Assembly (NCBI GenBank): GCA_023422975.1
Contig: JAFAGF010000044.1
Coordinates: 1-7,106 of the forward strand
Origin: Pseudomonadota bacterium
Lineage (GTDB): Bacteria > Pseudomonadota > Gammaproteobacteria > Burkholderiales > Burkholderiaceae_C
Length of the DNA: 7,106 bases
Direction of reading: 5' to 3'
In this document: in pieces, positions 1 to 6,274 of the stretch
Layout of the letters: every line of letters starts with the position of its first letter
Position numbering within the stretch: the first letter of the stretch is position 1
The notes under the pieces: model-generated
Told to the model about the DNA's origin: nothing
The model's database searches: none
What the model saw: only the letters and a program-made list of their open reading frames with translations
Made by a program: the position numbers and the translations under genes

Positions 1-18
1 GGTTTCATATGGAAATCC

Positions 19-46
19 ATAGTTAACGAGCGCTAGCAGCTATTCT
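19..46. repeat. Possible fragment of a dispersed palindromic repeat
   Basis: Downstream of the FKBP gene there is a dense cluster of short palindromes: GTTAAC (22-27), AGCGCT (29-34) and GCTAGC (32-37). Read on the minus strand, the core ATAGCTGCTAGCGCT resembles, from memory, an intergenic repeat that is abundant in Comamonadaceae genomes. Only one half is recognisable, and no second copy occurs in this window. A separate 6-bp dyad, TATGGA-aa-TCCATA, lies at 8-21. There is no T-tract on the minus strand, so this does not look like an intrinsic terminator for the FKBP gene. The identification is a recollection and has not been confirmed by comparison. Confidence 0.3.
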
Positions 47-54
47 TTTGTGAA

Positions 55-459
55 TTACTTGCCCTTTACGCCCAGCAGCTCTACCTCGAAGTTCAGGGTG
101 GCATTGGGTGGAATTACACCACCTGCACCACGGCTGCCGTAAGCGATGCTGGCGGGACAGGTCAGTTTGGCTTTGCCGCCCACCTTCATCTTTTGTACGC
201 CTTCGGTCCAGCAGGGAATAACGGCGTTCAACGGAAAGTCGATGGGCTGGCCCCGCGCGATCGAGCTGTCAAACTCTTTGCCGGTTTGGGGGAACCAGCC
301 GCGGTAGTGCACGCGCACGGTGTCCGTGGCTTGGGGCTGCGCGCCGCTGCCCTCCTTGATCACCTCATACACCAGCCCACTGGCCGTGGTTTCGGGTGCG
401 GCGTGCGCGGTGCCCAGCGCCAGCATGCTGGCGGCGGCTACAACAAGCAGTTGCTTCAT
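55..459 (-). CDS. Secreted FKBP-type peptidyl-prolyl cis-trans isomerase
   Basis: This is a 134-residue protein predicted to catalyse cis-trans isomerisation of X-Pro bonds in the periplasm. Residues 1-20 form a signal peptide: a Lys at position 3, a hydrophobic core, and an AHA-A cleavage site after about residue 20. The FKBP fold follows from about 28 to 131, with the hallmarks VHYRGW (50-55), FDSS (63-66), VIPCWTEG (80-87), AYGSRGAGGVIPP (106-118) and a terminal NFEVELL strand. It is a single-domain protein with no trigger-factor or dimerisation extension. The family usually has Gly where Cys83 stands, and a second Cys is at 101. I chose the ATG at 459, which starts the signal peptide directly; an in-frame TTG two codons upstream is less likely. 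The ribosome binding site is weak. It lies 33 bases after the aminotransferase gene on the same strand and is probably co-transcribed with it. The family is sure; the client protein is unknown. Confidence 0.93.
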   Translation of the reverse strand: MKQLLVVAAASMLALGTAHAAPETTASGLVYEVIKEGSGAQPQATDTVRVHYRGWFPQTGKEFDSSIARGQPIDFPLNAVIPCWTEGVQKMKVGGKAKLTCPASIAYGSRGAGGVIPPNATLNFEVELLGVKGK

Positions 460-492
460 GGTCAAAATGCTTTCATTGAACAGAAATGGCCA

Positions 493-1644
493 TCATGCCT
501 GGGCGGGCGCAACCCCGATGGCATCCAAGGCGCTGCGCACATGGCCAACGGTACGATCCACGTTGTGCCACTTCTCCAGGCCAAACAGGCCAATGCGGAA
601 AGTTTGGAAGTCAGGCCCTTCATCGCACTGCAGCGGTACACCCGAGGCCGTTTGCAGGCCCACTTCCAAAAATTTCTTGCCGCTTTGAATGCCGGGATCG
701 GTGGTGTAGCTGACCACCACGCCAGGGGCCTTGAAGCCTTCTGCCGCCACGCTGGGGAAGCCACGCGACTCCAGCAAGGCACGCACCTTGGCACCCAGGG
801 CAATTTGCTCTTCACGCACCTTGTCAAATCCGTAGGCACGGGTCTCCAGCATCACGTCACGCAGGCGCACCAGCGCATCGGTGGGCATGGTGGTGTGGTA
901 GGCGTGGCTGCCTTTCTCGTAGCCTTCGGCGATCTGCATCCATTTCTTCAAATCGCACGAAAAGCTGGAGCTTTGCGTGCCTTCAATGGCCTGGCGCGCA
1001 CGCTCCGAGAGCATCACCATCGCGCAGCACGGCGAACTGCTCCAGCCTTTTTGCGGAGCACTGATCAGCACGTCCACGCCGGTCGCCGCCATGTTCACCC
1101 ACATGGCACCTGAGGCCACGCAGTCCAGCACCATCAGCGCGCCCACTTCATGGGCCGCATCAGCAATCGTGCGGATGTAATCATCCGGCAGCATAATGCC
1201 GCTGGCCGTTTCTACGTGCGGGGCAAACACCACTTTGGGCTTTTCTGCGCGGATAGCGGCAGCCACCTCTTCAGCCGGGCAAGGTCCCCAAGGGTCTTGG
1301 CTGCCCGCACCTTGCTTGCGCGCTTTGCACACTACCGCACCGCCGCCCAGACCAAAGTTGCCCGTGTCAAAAATCTGCGTCCAGCGGTAGCTGAACCAGC
1401 CATTGCGCACAATCAGCACCTTCTCACCGTTCGCAAACTGGCGCGCTACGGCTTCCATGCCGAAGGTGCCGCTGCCGGGCACCAGCACAGCGGTGTGGGC
1501 GTGGTAAACCTCTTTGAGCGTACCCAGAATGTCCTGCATCACGCCGGCAAAGCGTTTGGACATGTGATTGAGCGCGCGATCGGTGTAGACCACCGAAAAT
1601 TCCAGCAGTCCATCGGGATCGATATCGGGCAAAAGTCCAGGCAT
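493..1644 (-). CDS. Class V PLP-dependent aminotransferase, alanine-glyoxylate/serine-pyruvate aminotransferase-like
   Basis: This 383-residue cytosolic enzyme has fold type I PLP-enzyme features. A phosphate-binding segment PGSGTFGMEA is at 56-65. VLDCVASGA at 172-180 places Asp174 to contact the pyridine nitrogen. SAPQKGWSSSP at 195-205 makes Lys199 the likely Schiff-base lysine. AYHTTMPTDAL (248-258) and FRIGLFG (349-355) match the C-terminal substrate-binding part of the AGXT/PucG-like group. The N-terminus is unusual: the family's common PGPxxVP opening is replaced by MPGLLPDIDPDGLLEFSVVY. It cannot be an artefact of a late start, because an in-frame TAA lies just upstream of the ATG. 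The ribosome binding site GGAG is five bases before the ATG. The reaction is probably amino transfer to glyoxylate or pyruvate, but the donor is not evident from sequence or neighbours. Phosphonate or serine-glyoxylate metabolism are alternatives; no such genes are nearby. Family is certain, substrate is not. Confidence 0.9.
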   Translation of the reverse strand: MPGLLPDIDPDGLLEFSVVYTDRALNHMSKRFAGVMQDILGTLKEVYHAHTAVLVPGSGTFGMEAVARQFANGEKVLIVRNGWFSYRWTQIFDTGNFGLGGGAVVCKARKQGAGSQDPWGPCPAEEVAAAIRAEKPKVVFAPHVETASGIMLPDDYIRTIADAAHEVGALMVLDCVASGAMWVNMAATGVDVLISAPQKGWSSSPCCAMVMLSERARQAIEGTQSSSFSCDLKKWMQIAEGYEKGSHAYHTTMPTDALVRLRDVMLETRAYGFDKVREEQIALGAKVRALLESRGFPSVAAEGFKAPGVVVSYTTDPGIQSGKKFLEVGLQTASGVPLQCDEGPDFQTFRIGLFGLEKWHNVDRTVGHVRSALDAIGVAPAQA

Positions 1645-1662
1645 GGTTTCTCCAATTTAATA

Positions 1663-1679
1663 AGGCCGCGATGCGGCCT
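1663..1679 (-). terminator. GC-rich hairpin: weak terminator of yggS or leader hairpin of the aminotransferase gene
   Basis: A perfect 7-bp stem AGGCCGC / GCGGCCT encloses a three-base loop. On the minus strand it is followed by TTATTAAATT, an interrupted T-tract, and then the GGAG ribosome binding site of the aminotransferase gene. It lies about 130 bases past the yggS stop. It could stop transcription from yggS or act as an attenuator-like structure in the leader of the aminotransferase mRNA. The imperfect T-tract makes strong termination doubtful. Confidence 0.35.
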
Positions 1680-1737
1680 GTTTGCTATAAAAACCAGCTT
1701 AGCACGGCGTATTTTTCAACGCGAGCAAGCACGTGAC

Positions 1738-1751
1738 TTTTGTATACCAAA
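1738..1751. promoter_or_regulatory. Candidate operator: dyad centred on GTATAC
   Basis: The 14-base sequence TTTTGTATACCAAA is a dyad with one mismatched pair around the palindrome GTATAC. It lies about 95 bases upstream of the aminotransferase start, in the 162-base gap after yggS. Its form resembles operators of GntR/FadR-type regulators, which often contain TGTATACA. A wider inverted repeat, AAGCACG (1727-1733) and CGTGCTT (1760-1766), brackets it, although the two centres differ by two bases. No regulator gene is in the window, so a binding role is inference only. I could not find a clear sigma-70 promoter in this gap. Confidence 0.2.
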
Positions 1752-1806
1752 CATATGCCCGTGCTTATACCGCTTGTGCCATGTCAAAGCCTGAACCGCA
1801 GCGTCT

Positions 1807-2529
1807 TCAGGCTTTGCTGGCGTAGTCACGGGCTCCAAAGATACCGCTGCCCACACGCACCATGGTGCTGCCTGCGGCAATCGCCGTTTGCATATCCGCC
1901 GTCATCCCCAGGCTGACCGTATCGAACTGTTCTAAGCCTGCGATGCCAGCAGTACGAATGCTGTCAAACACGGCCACGACCTTGCGGTGTACGGCCAACA
2001 TGGCGTCAGCGCAAGACTGTGGATCCGGAATACTCATCACCCCGCGCAGCTGCAACCTGGGCAGCGCCGCAATGCACTGCGCCAGCGCCAGCGCTTCTTG
2101 GGGGGCGCAGCCGGACTTGGTTTCCCCACCGTCCACATTCACCTGAATGCACACCTGCAGCGGTGCCAGATGCTCAGGCCGCTGTTCATGCAGCCGCTGG
2201 GCAATTTTTTCGCGATCCACGGTATGCACCCAGTCGAAATGCTGCGCCACCAGTTTGGTCTTGTTGCTTTGAATAGGGCCAATGCAGTGCCACTGCAGGG
2301 GCGGCACATCGGCCATGGCTTGCACCGCGGCAATTTTGTCGACGGCTTCTTGGATGTAGTTTTCGCCGAACGCACGTTGTCCAGCCAAGGCTGCATCGCG
2401 CACGGCCTGTGCTGGAAATGTTTTGGATACCGCCAGCAATATCACTTCTGTGGGCTGCCTGCCGCACTTTTGACATGCATCGGTAATCTGTGCGCGAACG
2501 CTTTGGAGCTTGCTGGCAATCGTGGTCAT
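1807..2529 (-). CDS. yggS: YggS/PLPBP family pyridoxal-phosphate homeostasis protein
   Basis: This 240-residue single-domain alanine-racemase-like TIM barrel binds PLP but has no known catalytic turnover. Family members buffer PLP and affect vitamin B6 and amino acid balance. The PLP lysine is Lys36 in LLAVSKTFP (31-39). Other family signatures are FGENYIQE (54-61), WHCIGPIQSNK (80-90, usually WHFIG), SIPDP (166-170) and SLGMTADMQTAIAAGSTMVRVG (206-227). Length agrees with the family's usual 225-240. I chose the ATG at 2529 because the N-terminus then matches the family; the reading frame stays open to 2772 but the extra residues run antisense into pilT and are not family-like. A weak GAAAG is just upstream. 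The gene is divergent from pilT, an arrangement also known in Pseudomonas (PA0394 beside pilT), with 94 bases between the starts. Confidence 0.96.
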   Translation of the reverse strand: MTTIASKLQSVRAQITDACQKCGRQPTEVILLAVSKTFPAQAVRDAALAGQRAFGENYIQEAVDKIAAVQAMADVPPLQWHCIGPIQSNKTKLVAQHFDWVHTVDREKIAQRLHEQRPEHLAPLQVCIQVNVDGGETKSGCAPQEALALAQCIAALPRLQLRGVMSIPDPQSCADAMLAVHRKVVAVFDSIRTAGIAGLEQFDTVSLGMTADMQTAIAAGSTMVRVGSGIFGARDYASKA

Positions 2530-2532
2530 AAT
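2503..2532 (+). promoter_or_regulatory. Candidate sigma-70 promoter for pilT
   Basis: The sequence TTGGAG (2503-2508) and CATAAT (2527-2532) are separated by 18 bases. The -10 element matches the consensus at five of six positions and the -35 at three of six. The -10 overlaps the start codon of the divergent yggS gene. If used, the pilT transcript would have a leader of about 85 bases. This is a pattern match only, and better promoters may lie elsewhere in the gap. Confidence 0.25.
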
Positions 2533-2623
2533 CTTTCGAAGCGTACCAAACCAACCAGCCACTTCCAGCAAGCAGCCCGCAAGAGGCACTACATCGAGGT
2601 GGCATTCGAGAGGGAGATCTGTT

Positions 2624-3667
2624 GTGGACATCACCACCTTGCTGGCTTTCAGTGTCAAAAACAAGGCGTCAGACTTGCACCTTTCCGCAGGTCTGCCTCC
2701 CATGATTCGGGTACACGGTGATGTGCGTCGCATCAATGTAGAGCCACTGGACCACAAAGCCGTGCACGCCATGGTCTACGACATCATGACCGATGGCCAG
2801 CGCAAGGCCTACGAAGAAAACCTTGAGGTGGACTTCTCGTTCGAGATTGCAGGTCTGGCACGCTTTCGTGTCAACGCGTTCAACCAATACCGTGGCGCGG
2901 CAGCGGTGTTCCGCACCATTCCCAGCAAGGTGTTGACACTCGAAGACCTGAATGCGCCCAAGATTTTTTCAGAATTGGCGCTCAAACCACGCGGCCTGGT
3001 ACTGGTCACCGGCCCCACGGGCTCAGGCAAATCCACCACCTTGGCGGCTATGGTGGACTACCTCAACCACAACGATCATGGCCACATCCTGACGGTGGAA
3101 GACCCCATCGAATTTGTGCACGACTCCAAAAAATGTCTGGTCAACCAGCGCGAAGTCGGCCCCATGACCCATTCGTTTGCCGCCGCTTTGCGCTCTGCCC
3201 TGCGTGAAGACCCAGACTGTATCTTGGTGGGGGAAATGCGAGATCTGGAAACTATCCGACTGGCCATGACCGCAGCGGAAACCGGTCACTTGGTGTTCGG
3301 CACGCTGCACACCTCCAGCGCCGCCAAAACCATTGACCGTATCATCGACGTCTTCCCAGCCGAAGAAAAAGAAATGGTGCGCGCGATGCTGTCGGAGTCG
3401 CTGCAAGCCGTGATTTCTCAGACCCTGTGCAAAACCAAAGATGGCAATGGGCGTGTGGCTGCGCACGAAATCATGATTGGCACCAGCGCCATCCGCAACC
3501 TGATCCGTGAAGGCAAGGTGGCGCAGATGTACTCGGCCATTCAGACCGGCAGCAATGTGGGCATGCAGACTTTGGACCAGAACCTGACTGATCTGGTGCG
3601 CCGCAATCTCATCAGTGCCGCAGAGGCACGCAGCAAGGCCAAATCACCGGAAAACTTCCCCGGTTAA
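2624..3667 (+). CDS. pilT: Type IV pilus retraction ATPase PilT
   Basis: A 347-residue hexameric secretion-type ATPase that drives depolymerisation of type IV pili at the inner membrane, giving twitching motility and DNA uptake. The N-terminal PAS-like domain covers about 1-110. The RecA-like core has Walker A GPTGSGKST (130-138), the Asp box TVEDPIEF (157-164), Walker B ILVGEMRD (200-207, catalytic Glu204) and the His box with His222 and His229. The C-terminal AIRNLI motif (289-294), needed for retraction in studied PilT proteins, is intact. The start is GTG: the preceding GAGAGGGAG (2608-2616) is a strong ribosome binding site seven bases away, and the N-terminus MDITTLLAFSVKNKASDLHL then aligns with the family. 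Upstream in-frame codons do not look like protein. It is followed 28 bases later by pilU. No motif is missing. Confidence 0.98.
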   Translation: MDITTLLAFSVKNKASDLHLSAGLPPMIRVHGDVRRINVEPLDHKAVHAMVYDIMTDGQRKAYEENLEVDFSFEIAGLARFRVNAFNQYRGAAAVFRTIPSKVLTLEDLNAPKIFSELALKPRGLVLVTGPTGSGKSTTLAAMVDYLNHNDHGHILTVEDPIEFVHDSKKCLVNQREVGPMTHSFAAALRSALREDPDCILVGEMRDLETIRLAMTAAETGHLVFGTLHTSSAAKTIDRIIDVFPAEEKEMVRAMLSESLQAVISQTLCKTKDGNGRVAAHEIMIGTSAIRNLIREGKVAQMYSAIQTGSNVGMQTLDQNLTDLVRRNLISAAEARSKAKSPENFPG

Positions 3668-3695
3668 GCCCGTACAGGTATTTGGAAAGAGCAAT

Positions 3696-4832
3696 ATGGA
3701 ACGCGATCAGGCCAGTAAATTCATCAATGATCTGCTCAAGCTCATGGTGTCCCGCAAGGGCAGTGACTTGTTCATTACCGCAGAGTTTCCGCCCGCCATC
3801 AAAGTCGACGGCAAGGTGACCCGCCTGATGGATCAGCCCTTGGTGGCCGCCCATACCTTGTCGCTGGCGCGCTCCATCATGAGCGACAAGCAAGTTGCAG
3901 AGTTTGAGCGCACCAAAGAATGTAATTTTGCGATCTCGCCTGCGGGCATTGGCCGCTTTCGTGTCAACGCCTTCATCCAGCAAGGCCGCGTCGGCATGGT
4001 GCTGCGTACCATCCCCGCCAACATTCCCACGATTGATAGCACGGGCTTGCCCCAAGTGCTCAAAGAAGTTGCCATGACCAAGCGTGGTCTGTGCATCTTC
4101 GTGGGGGCCACGGGCTCCGGTAAATCTACGTCGCTGGCCGCTATCGTGGACTGGCGCAATGAGCATTCGCAAGGGCACATCGTGACGGTGGAAGACCCGA
4201 TTGAATTCGTACATCCGCACAAAAACTGCATCATCACCCAGCGCGAAGTCGGACTGGATACGGACAGCTGGGAAGCAGCACTGAAAAACTCTTTGCGCCA
4301 GGCCCCTGACGTGATTTTGATGGGTGAAATCCGTGACCGCGAAACCATGGAACACGCGATTGTGTTCTCGGAAACCGGCCACCTGTGTCTGGCTACCTTG
4401 CACGCCAACAGCGCCAACCAAGCGCTGGACCGCATCGTCAACTTCTTCCCGGAAGAGCGCCGCGAGCAACTGCTGATGGACTTGTCGCTCAACCTGCGCG
4501 GCATGGTCTCTCAGCGCCTCTTACCCAAAGAGGATGGCAAGGGGCGCGTGGCCGCGATGGAAATCATGCTCAACACCCCGCTGATCTCTGACCTGATTGC
4601 CAAGGGCGACGTGGTCGAGATCAAGGAGATCATGAAAAAGAGCCGTGAACTGGGCATGCAGACGTTCGATCAGTCGCTGTTTGACCTGTACGAAAGTGGC
4701 GCGGTCATGTATGAAGACGCGCTGCGCAATGCTGACTCCGTCAATGACTTGCGTCTGCAAATCAAGCTGCACAGCCAGCGCGCGCAGAACACCGATCTGG
4801 CAGCAGGCACCGAGCACTTCCGTATCTTGTAA
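3696..4832 (+). CDS. pilU: Type IV pilus retraction ATPase PilU, PilT paralogue
   Basis: A 378-residue PilT-like ATPase that works with PilT; in studied species it supports retraction only when PilT is present. Motifs are Walker A GATGSGKST (137-145), Asp box TVEDPIEF (164-171), Walker B VILMGEIRD (206-214, Glu211) and a His box with His229 and His236. The place of the PilT AIRNLI motif is taken by PLISDLI (295-301), and there is a C-terminal tail of about 30 residues past the PilT end, both typical of PilU. The ATG at 3696 is preceded by GGAAAG (3684-3689), six bases away. An in-frame extension back to 3615 overlaps pilT and is not family-like. Probably co-transcribed with pilT, ending at the terminator 18 bases after the stop. 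Confidence 0.97.
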   Translation: MERDQASKFINDLLKLMVSRKGSDLFITAEFPPAIKVDGKVTRLMDQPLVAAHTLSLARSIMSDKQVAEFERTKECNFAISPAGIGRFRVNAFIQQGRVGMVLRTIPANIPTIDSTGLPQVLKEVAMTKRGLCIFVGATGSGKSTSLAAIVDWRNEHSQGHIVTVEDPIEFVHPHKNCIITQREVGLDTDSWEAALKNSLRQAPDVILMGEIRDRETMEHAIVFSETGHLCLATLHANSANQALDRIVNFFPEERREQLLMDLSLNLRGMVSQRLLPKEDGKGRVAAMEIMLNTPLISDLIAKGDVVEIKEIMKKSRELGMQTFDQSLFDLYESGAVMYEDALRNADSVNDLRLQIKLHSQRAQNTDLAAGTEHFRIL

Positions 4833-4850
4833 GCTTAAGCAGTCTCTTTC

Positions 4851-4888
4851 ACATAAAAAATCCCGGTCTACACCGGGATTTTTTATGT
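4851..4888. terminator. Bidirectional intrinsic terminator between pilU and dolP
   Basis: A perfect 17-bp inverted repeat with the four-base loop CTAC at 4868-4871. The core is TCCCGGT / ACCGGGA, flanked by six A on the left and six T on the right, followed by ATGT. Thus each strand reads as a GC stem followed by a run of six T. It starts 18 bases after the pilU stop and ends nine bases before the dolP stop, so it can end both convergent transcripts. Confidence 0.93.
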
Positions 4889-4897
4889 AGTGCGGAA

Positions 4898-5560
4898 TCA
4901 ATTCTGCGCGGCAGGATCTTGTTCCACAGGCGCTTCGTCCTGGCGTGTGCGGTACGACGCCAACTCTTCTTCGGTGATGCTTTCAAACACACGCACCACC
5001 TTGCGCACATCGTTCACCCCGCGCGCAATTTCTGCTGCGCGTTTGGCCTCACGGGGCGTCACAATCCCCATCAAATACACCACATTCATCTCCGTCACCA
5101 CCTTGATGGTGTTGGCCTGCAAGTCCTTGGCATCCAGGATGCTGGCTTTGACCTTGCTGGTAATGAACGTGTCTTTGCTGCGCTGGGTGATGGAAGAGAT
5201 AAACGGCACCACTTCCAGCTCATTGATCACACTGCGTACATTCTCAACGCCAGCCACCGTGCGTTCAATCTCTGCCTTCACGGCTGCAGAGCGCACTTCC
5301 CCGGTCAGCAGCACCAAGCGGTTAAAACTGGTCACACTGACGCGCTCATCCTGCTTAACGACGGAGCGCAACTGCGATGCTGCAGCTTGCTCAATACGCG
5401 TGTCTTCCAGATACATGCCGGAAGTGCGACGGTCCGAAGCCACCAACACCGTCGTGACTGCGCCACCACCGACCAGCAACGGCACACACGCTGTCAAGCT
5501 CCCCATCAGCGTAGCGGCTGCCACCACGGCCAGACCTGTTCGACGCCATTGCTCTTTCAT
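4898..5560 (-). CDS. dolP: Outer-membrane BON-domain lipoprotein, DolP (YraP)-like
   Basis: A 220-residue lipoprotein. The lipobox LTAC (22-25) makes Cys25 the lipidated residue, and Val at +2 (no Asp) suggests outer membrane sorting. Two BON domains follow at about 50-118 and 127-194; each contains the typical G-V-NVR pattern (LLTGEVR then VENVRSVINEL; LMGIVTPREA then VNDVRKVVRVFE). The SDRRTSGMYLEDTRIE stretch before BON1 is typical of DolP. In Escherichia coli, DolP binds anionic phospholipids and supports outer-membrane integrity and the BAM complex. The acidic, Gln-rich tail (about 196-220) is probably disordered. The ATG overlaps the diaA stop as TAATG, with AGGAG (5566-5570 complement) five bases upstream inside diaA, so translational coupling is likely. 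The position after yraN and diaA matches the E. coli locus. Confidence 0.93.
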   Translation of the reverse strand: MKEQWRRTGLAVVAAATLMGSLTACVPLLVGGGAVTTVLVASDRRTSGMYLEDTRIEQAAASQLRSVVKQDERVSVTSFNRLVLLTGEVRSAAVKAEIERTVAGVENVRSVINELEVVPFISSITQRSKDTFITSKVKASILDAKDLQANTIKVVTEMNVVYLMGIVTPREAKRAAEIARGVNDVRKVVRVFESITEEELASYRTRQDEAPVEQDPAAQN

Positions 5561-6156
5561 TACATCTCCTGTTCGCCAAGTAATTGGGTGTCAACGCCGT
5601 CGCACAAGCAATTCAACACCAGATCGTGCACCTCGCGCACACGTGCGGGGCGCTCATGCGGCACACAAATCAACACATCGGTCTCTCGCATGCGGCCTGC
5701 CAAAGCGCCACCGGTATGACCGGTCAGTGCCAGCACCATCATGTCGCGTTCATGCGCGGCCTCCACCGCTTCCAGCATGCAGGTTTCTTGTCCACTGATC
5801 GAAATCAGCAGCAGCACATCACTGGCCTGCCCCAATGCACGCACCTGCCGCGCCACGTAATGGTTGGACAGGTTGGAAGCGCCAGACAGCGAGCCCAGAA
5901 ATCCGCTGTCCGATGTCAGTGCCAGCGCAGCCAGCTCAGGCCGGTCGCGTTCAAAACCGCTCACACACAGGCTGGCAAACATCTGTGCCTGACTGGCTGA
6001 CGCGCCAGAGCCGCAGGCCAAGATTTTTCCACCGCCGGTAATACAGGCCAGCAAGGCTTGCACCGCTGCAGAAATCGGCAAGCTCAGTGCCTGTGCCGAC
6101 TGGTATTTCAAGTCTGCACTGTCGATGAAGTGTTGTTGGATTTGTTGCTCAAGCAT
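5560..6156 (-). CDS. diaA: SIS-domain protein, DiaA / phosphoheptose isomerase (GmhA)-like
   Basis: A 198-residue single SIS domain protein. The N-terminal helix MLEQQIQQHFIDSADLKYQS is typical of the family. The sugar-phosphate site includes ACGSGASASQAQ (47-58), FERDRP (68-73), VLLLISISGQE (114-124) and REVHDLVLNCLCD (174-186), where Glu69 and His177 correspond to active residues of GmhA. It is close to E. coli DiaA, a DnaA-binding regulator of replication start, and the gene order yraN-diaA-dolP supports this. Many annotations instead call such proteins phosphoheptose isomerase (lipopolysaccharide heptose synthesis). The sequence alone does not decide between these roles; the conserved location favours DiaA. 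The start is the ATG at 6156; the ribosome binding site is poor, and there is a possible hairpin just upstream. It lies 118 bases after yraN and overlaps dolP by one base. Confidence 0.88.
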   Translation of the reverse strand: MLEQQIQQHFIDSADLKYQSAQALSLPISAAVQALLACITGGGKILACGSGASASQAQMFASLCVSGFERDRPELAALALTSDSGFLGSLSGASNLSNHYVARQVRALGQASDVLLLISISGQETCMLEAVEAAHERDMMVLALTGHTGGALAGRMRETDVLICVPHERPARVREVHDLVLNCLCDGVDTQLLGEQEM

Positions 6157-6158
6157 GG

Positions 6159-6186
6159 GATAGGAATGATACCTGTGTGCCCTATC
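6159..6186 (-). promoter_or_regulatory. Possible hairpin just before the diaA start codon
   Basis: Within the 118-base gap between yraN and diaA, GATAGG and CCTATC form a 6-bp inverted repeat with a 16-base loop. In the diaA mRNA its 3' arm ends two bases before the ATG, where a ribosome binding site would normally be, and no good Shine-Dalgarno sequence is visible. It may simply be chance. The rest of the gap shows no clear promoter or gene. Confidence 0.2.
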
Positions 6187-6274
6187 GAATTTTGTAGCGT
6201 TCGGTTAACACTGCATATGTGTGCATCTGACGCTCAAAGTTCCTGCCATGTGTTGACGCACCTAGCCGCAGCGC

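Noticed and set aside
193..1113. 306-codon open frame on the plus strand across the FKBP and aminotransferase genes
   Set aside because: It is antisense to two clear genes, its translation is His/Gly/Ala-rich without any family motif, and GC-rich codon bias of the opposite strand explains the open frame.
1764..1787. Minus-strand TTGACA (1787-1782) and TATAAG (1769-1764) as a promoter
   Set aside because: Both hexamers look good alone, but the spacer is 12 bases, too short for sigma-70.
1987..2721. 244-codon plus-strand frame across yggS into pilT
   Set aside because: It is antisense to yggS and then out of frame with pilT, with no recognisable domain.
2530..2772. N-terminal extension of yggS
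   Set aside because: The extra 81 codons overlap pilT antisense and do not resemble the family; the ATG at 2529 gives a normal-length protein.
3612..4469. 285-codon minus-strand frame opposite pilU
   Set aside because: A mirror of the pilU coding sequence; a similar shadow exists opposite pilT, as expected for paralogues.
2624..4832. pilT and pilU as a recent tandem duplication
   Set aside because: Both share short identical DNA around Walker A and the Asp box, but the proteins differ widely and have family-specific C-termini; this is an ancient paralogue pair found across type IV pilus bacteria.
4890..5798. Long plus-strand frames opposite dolP and diaA
   Set aside because: Translations are Ser/Thr/Arg- or His-rich low-information sequence, and both opposite genes have strong family motifs.
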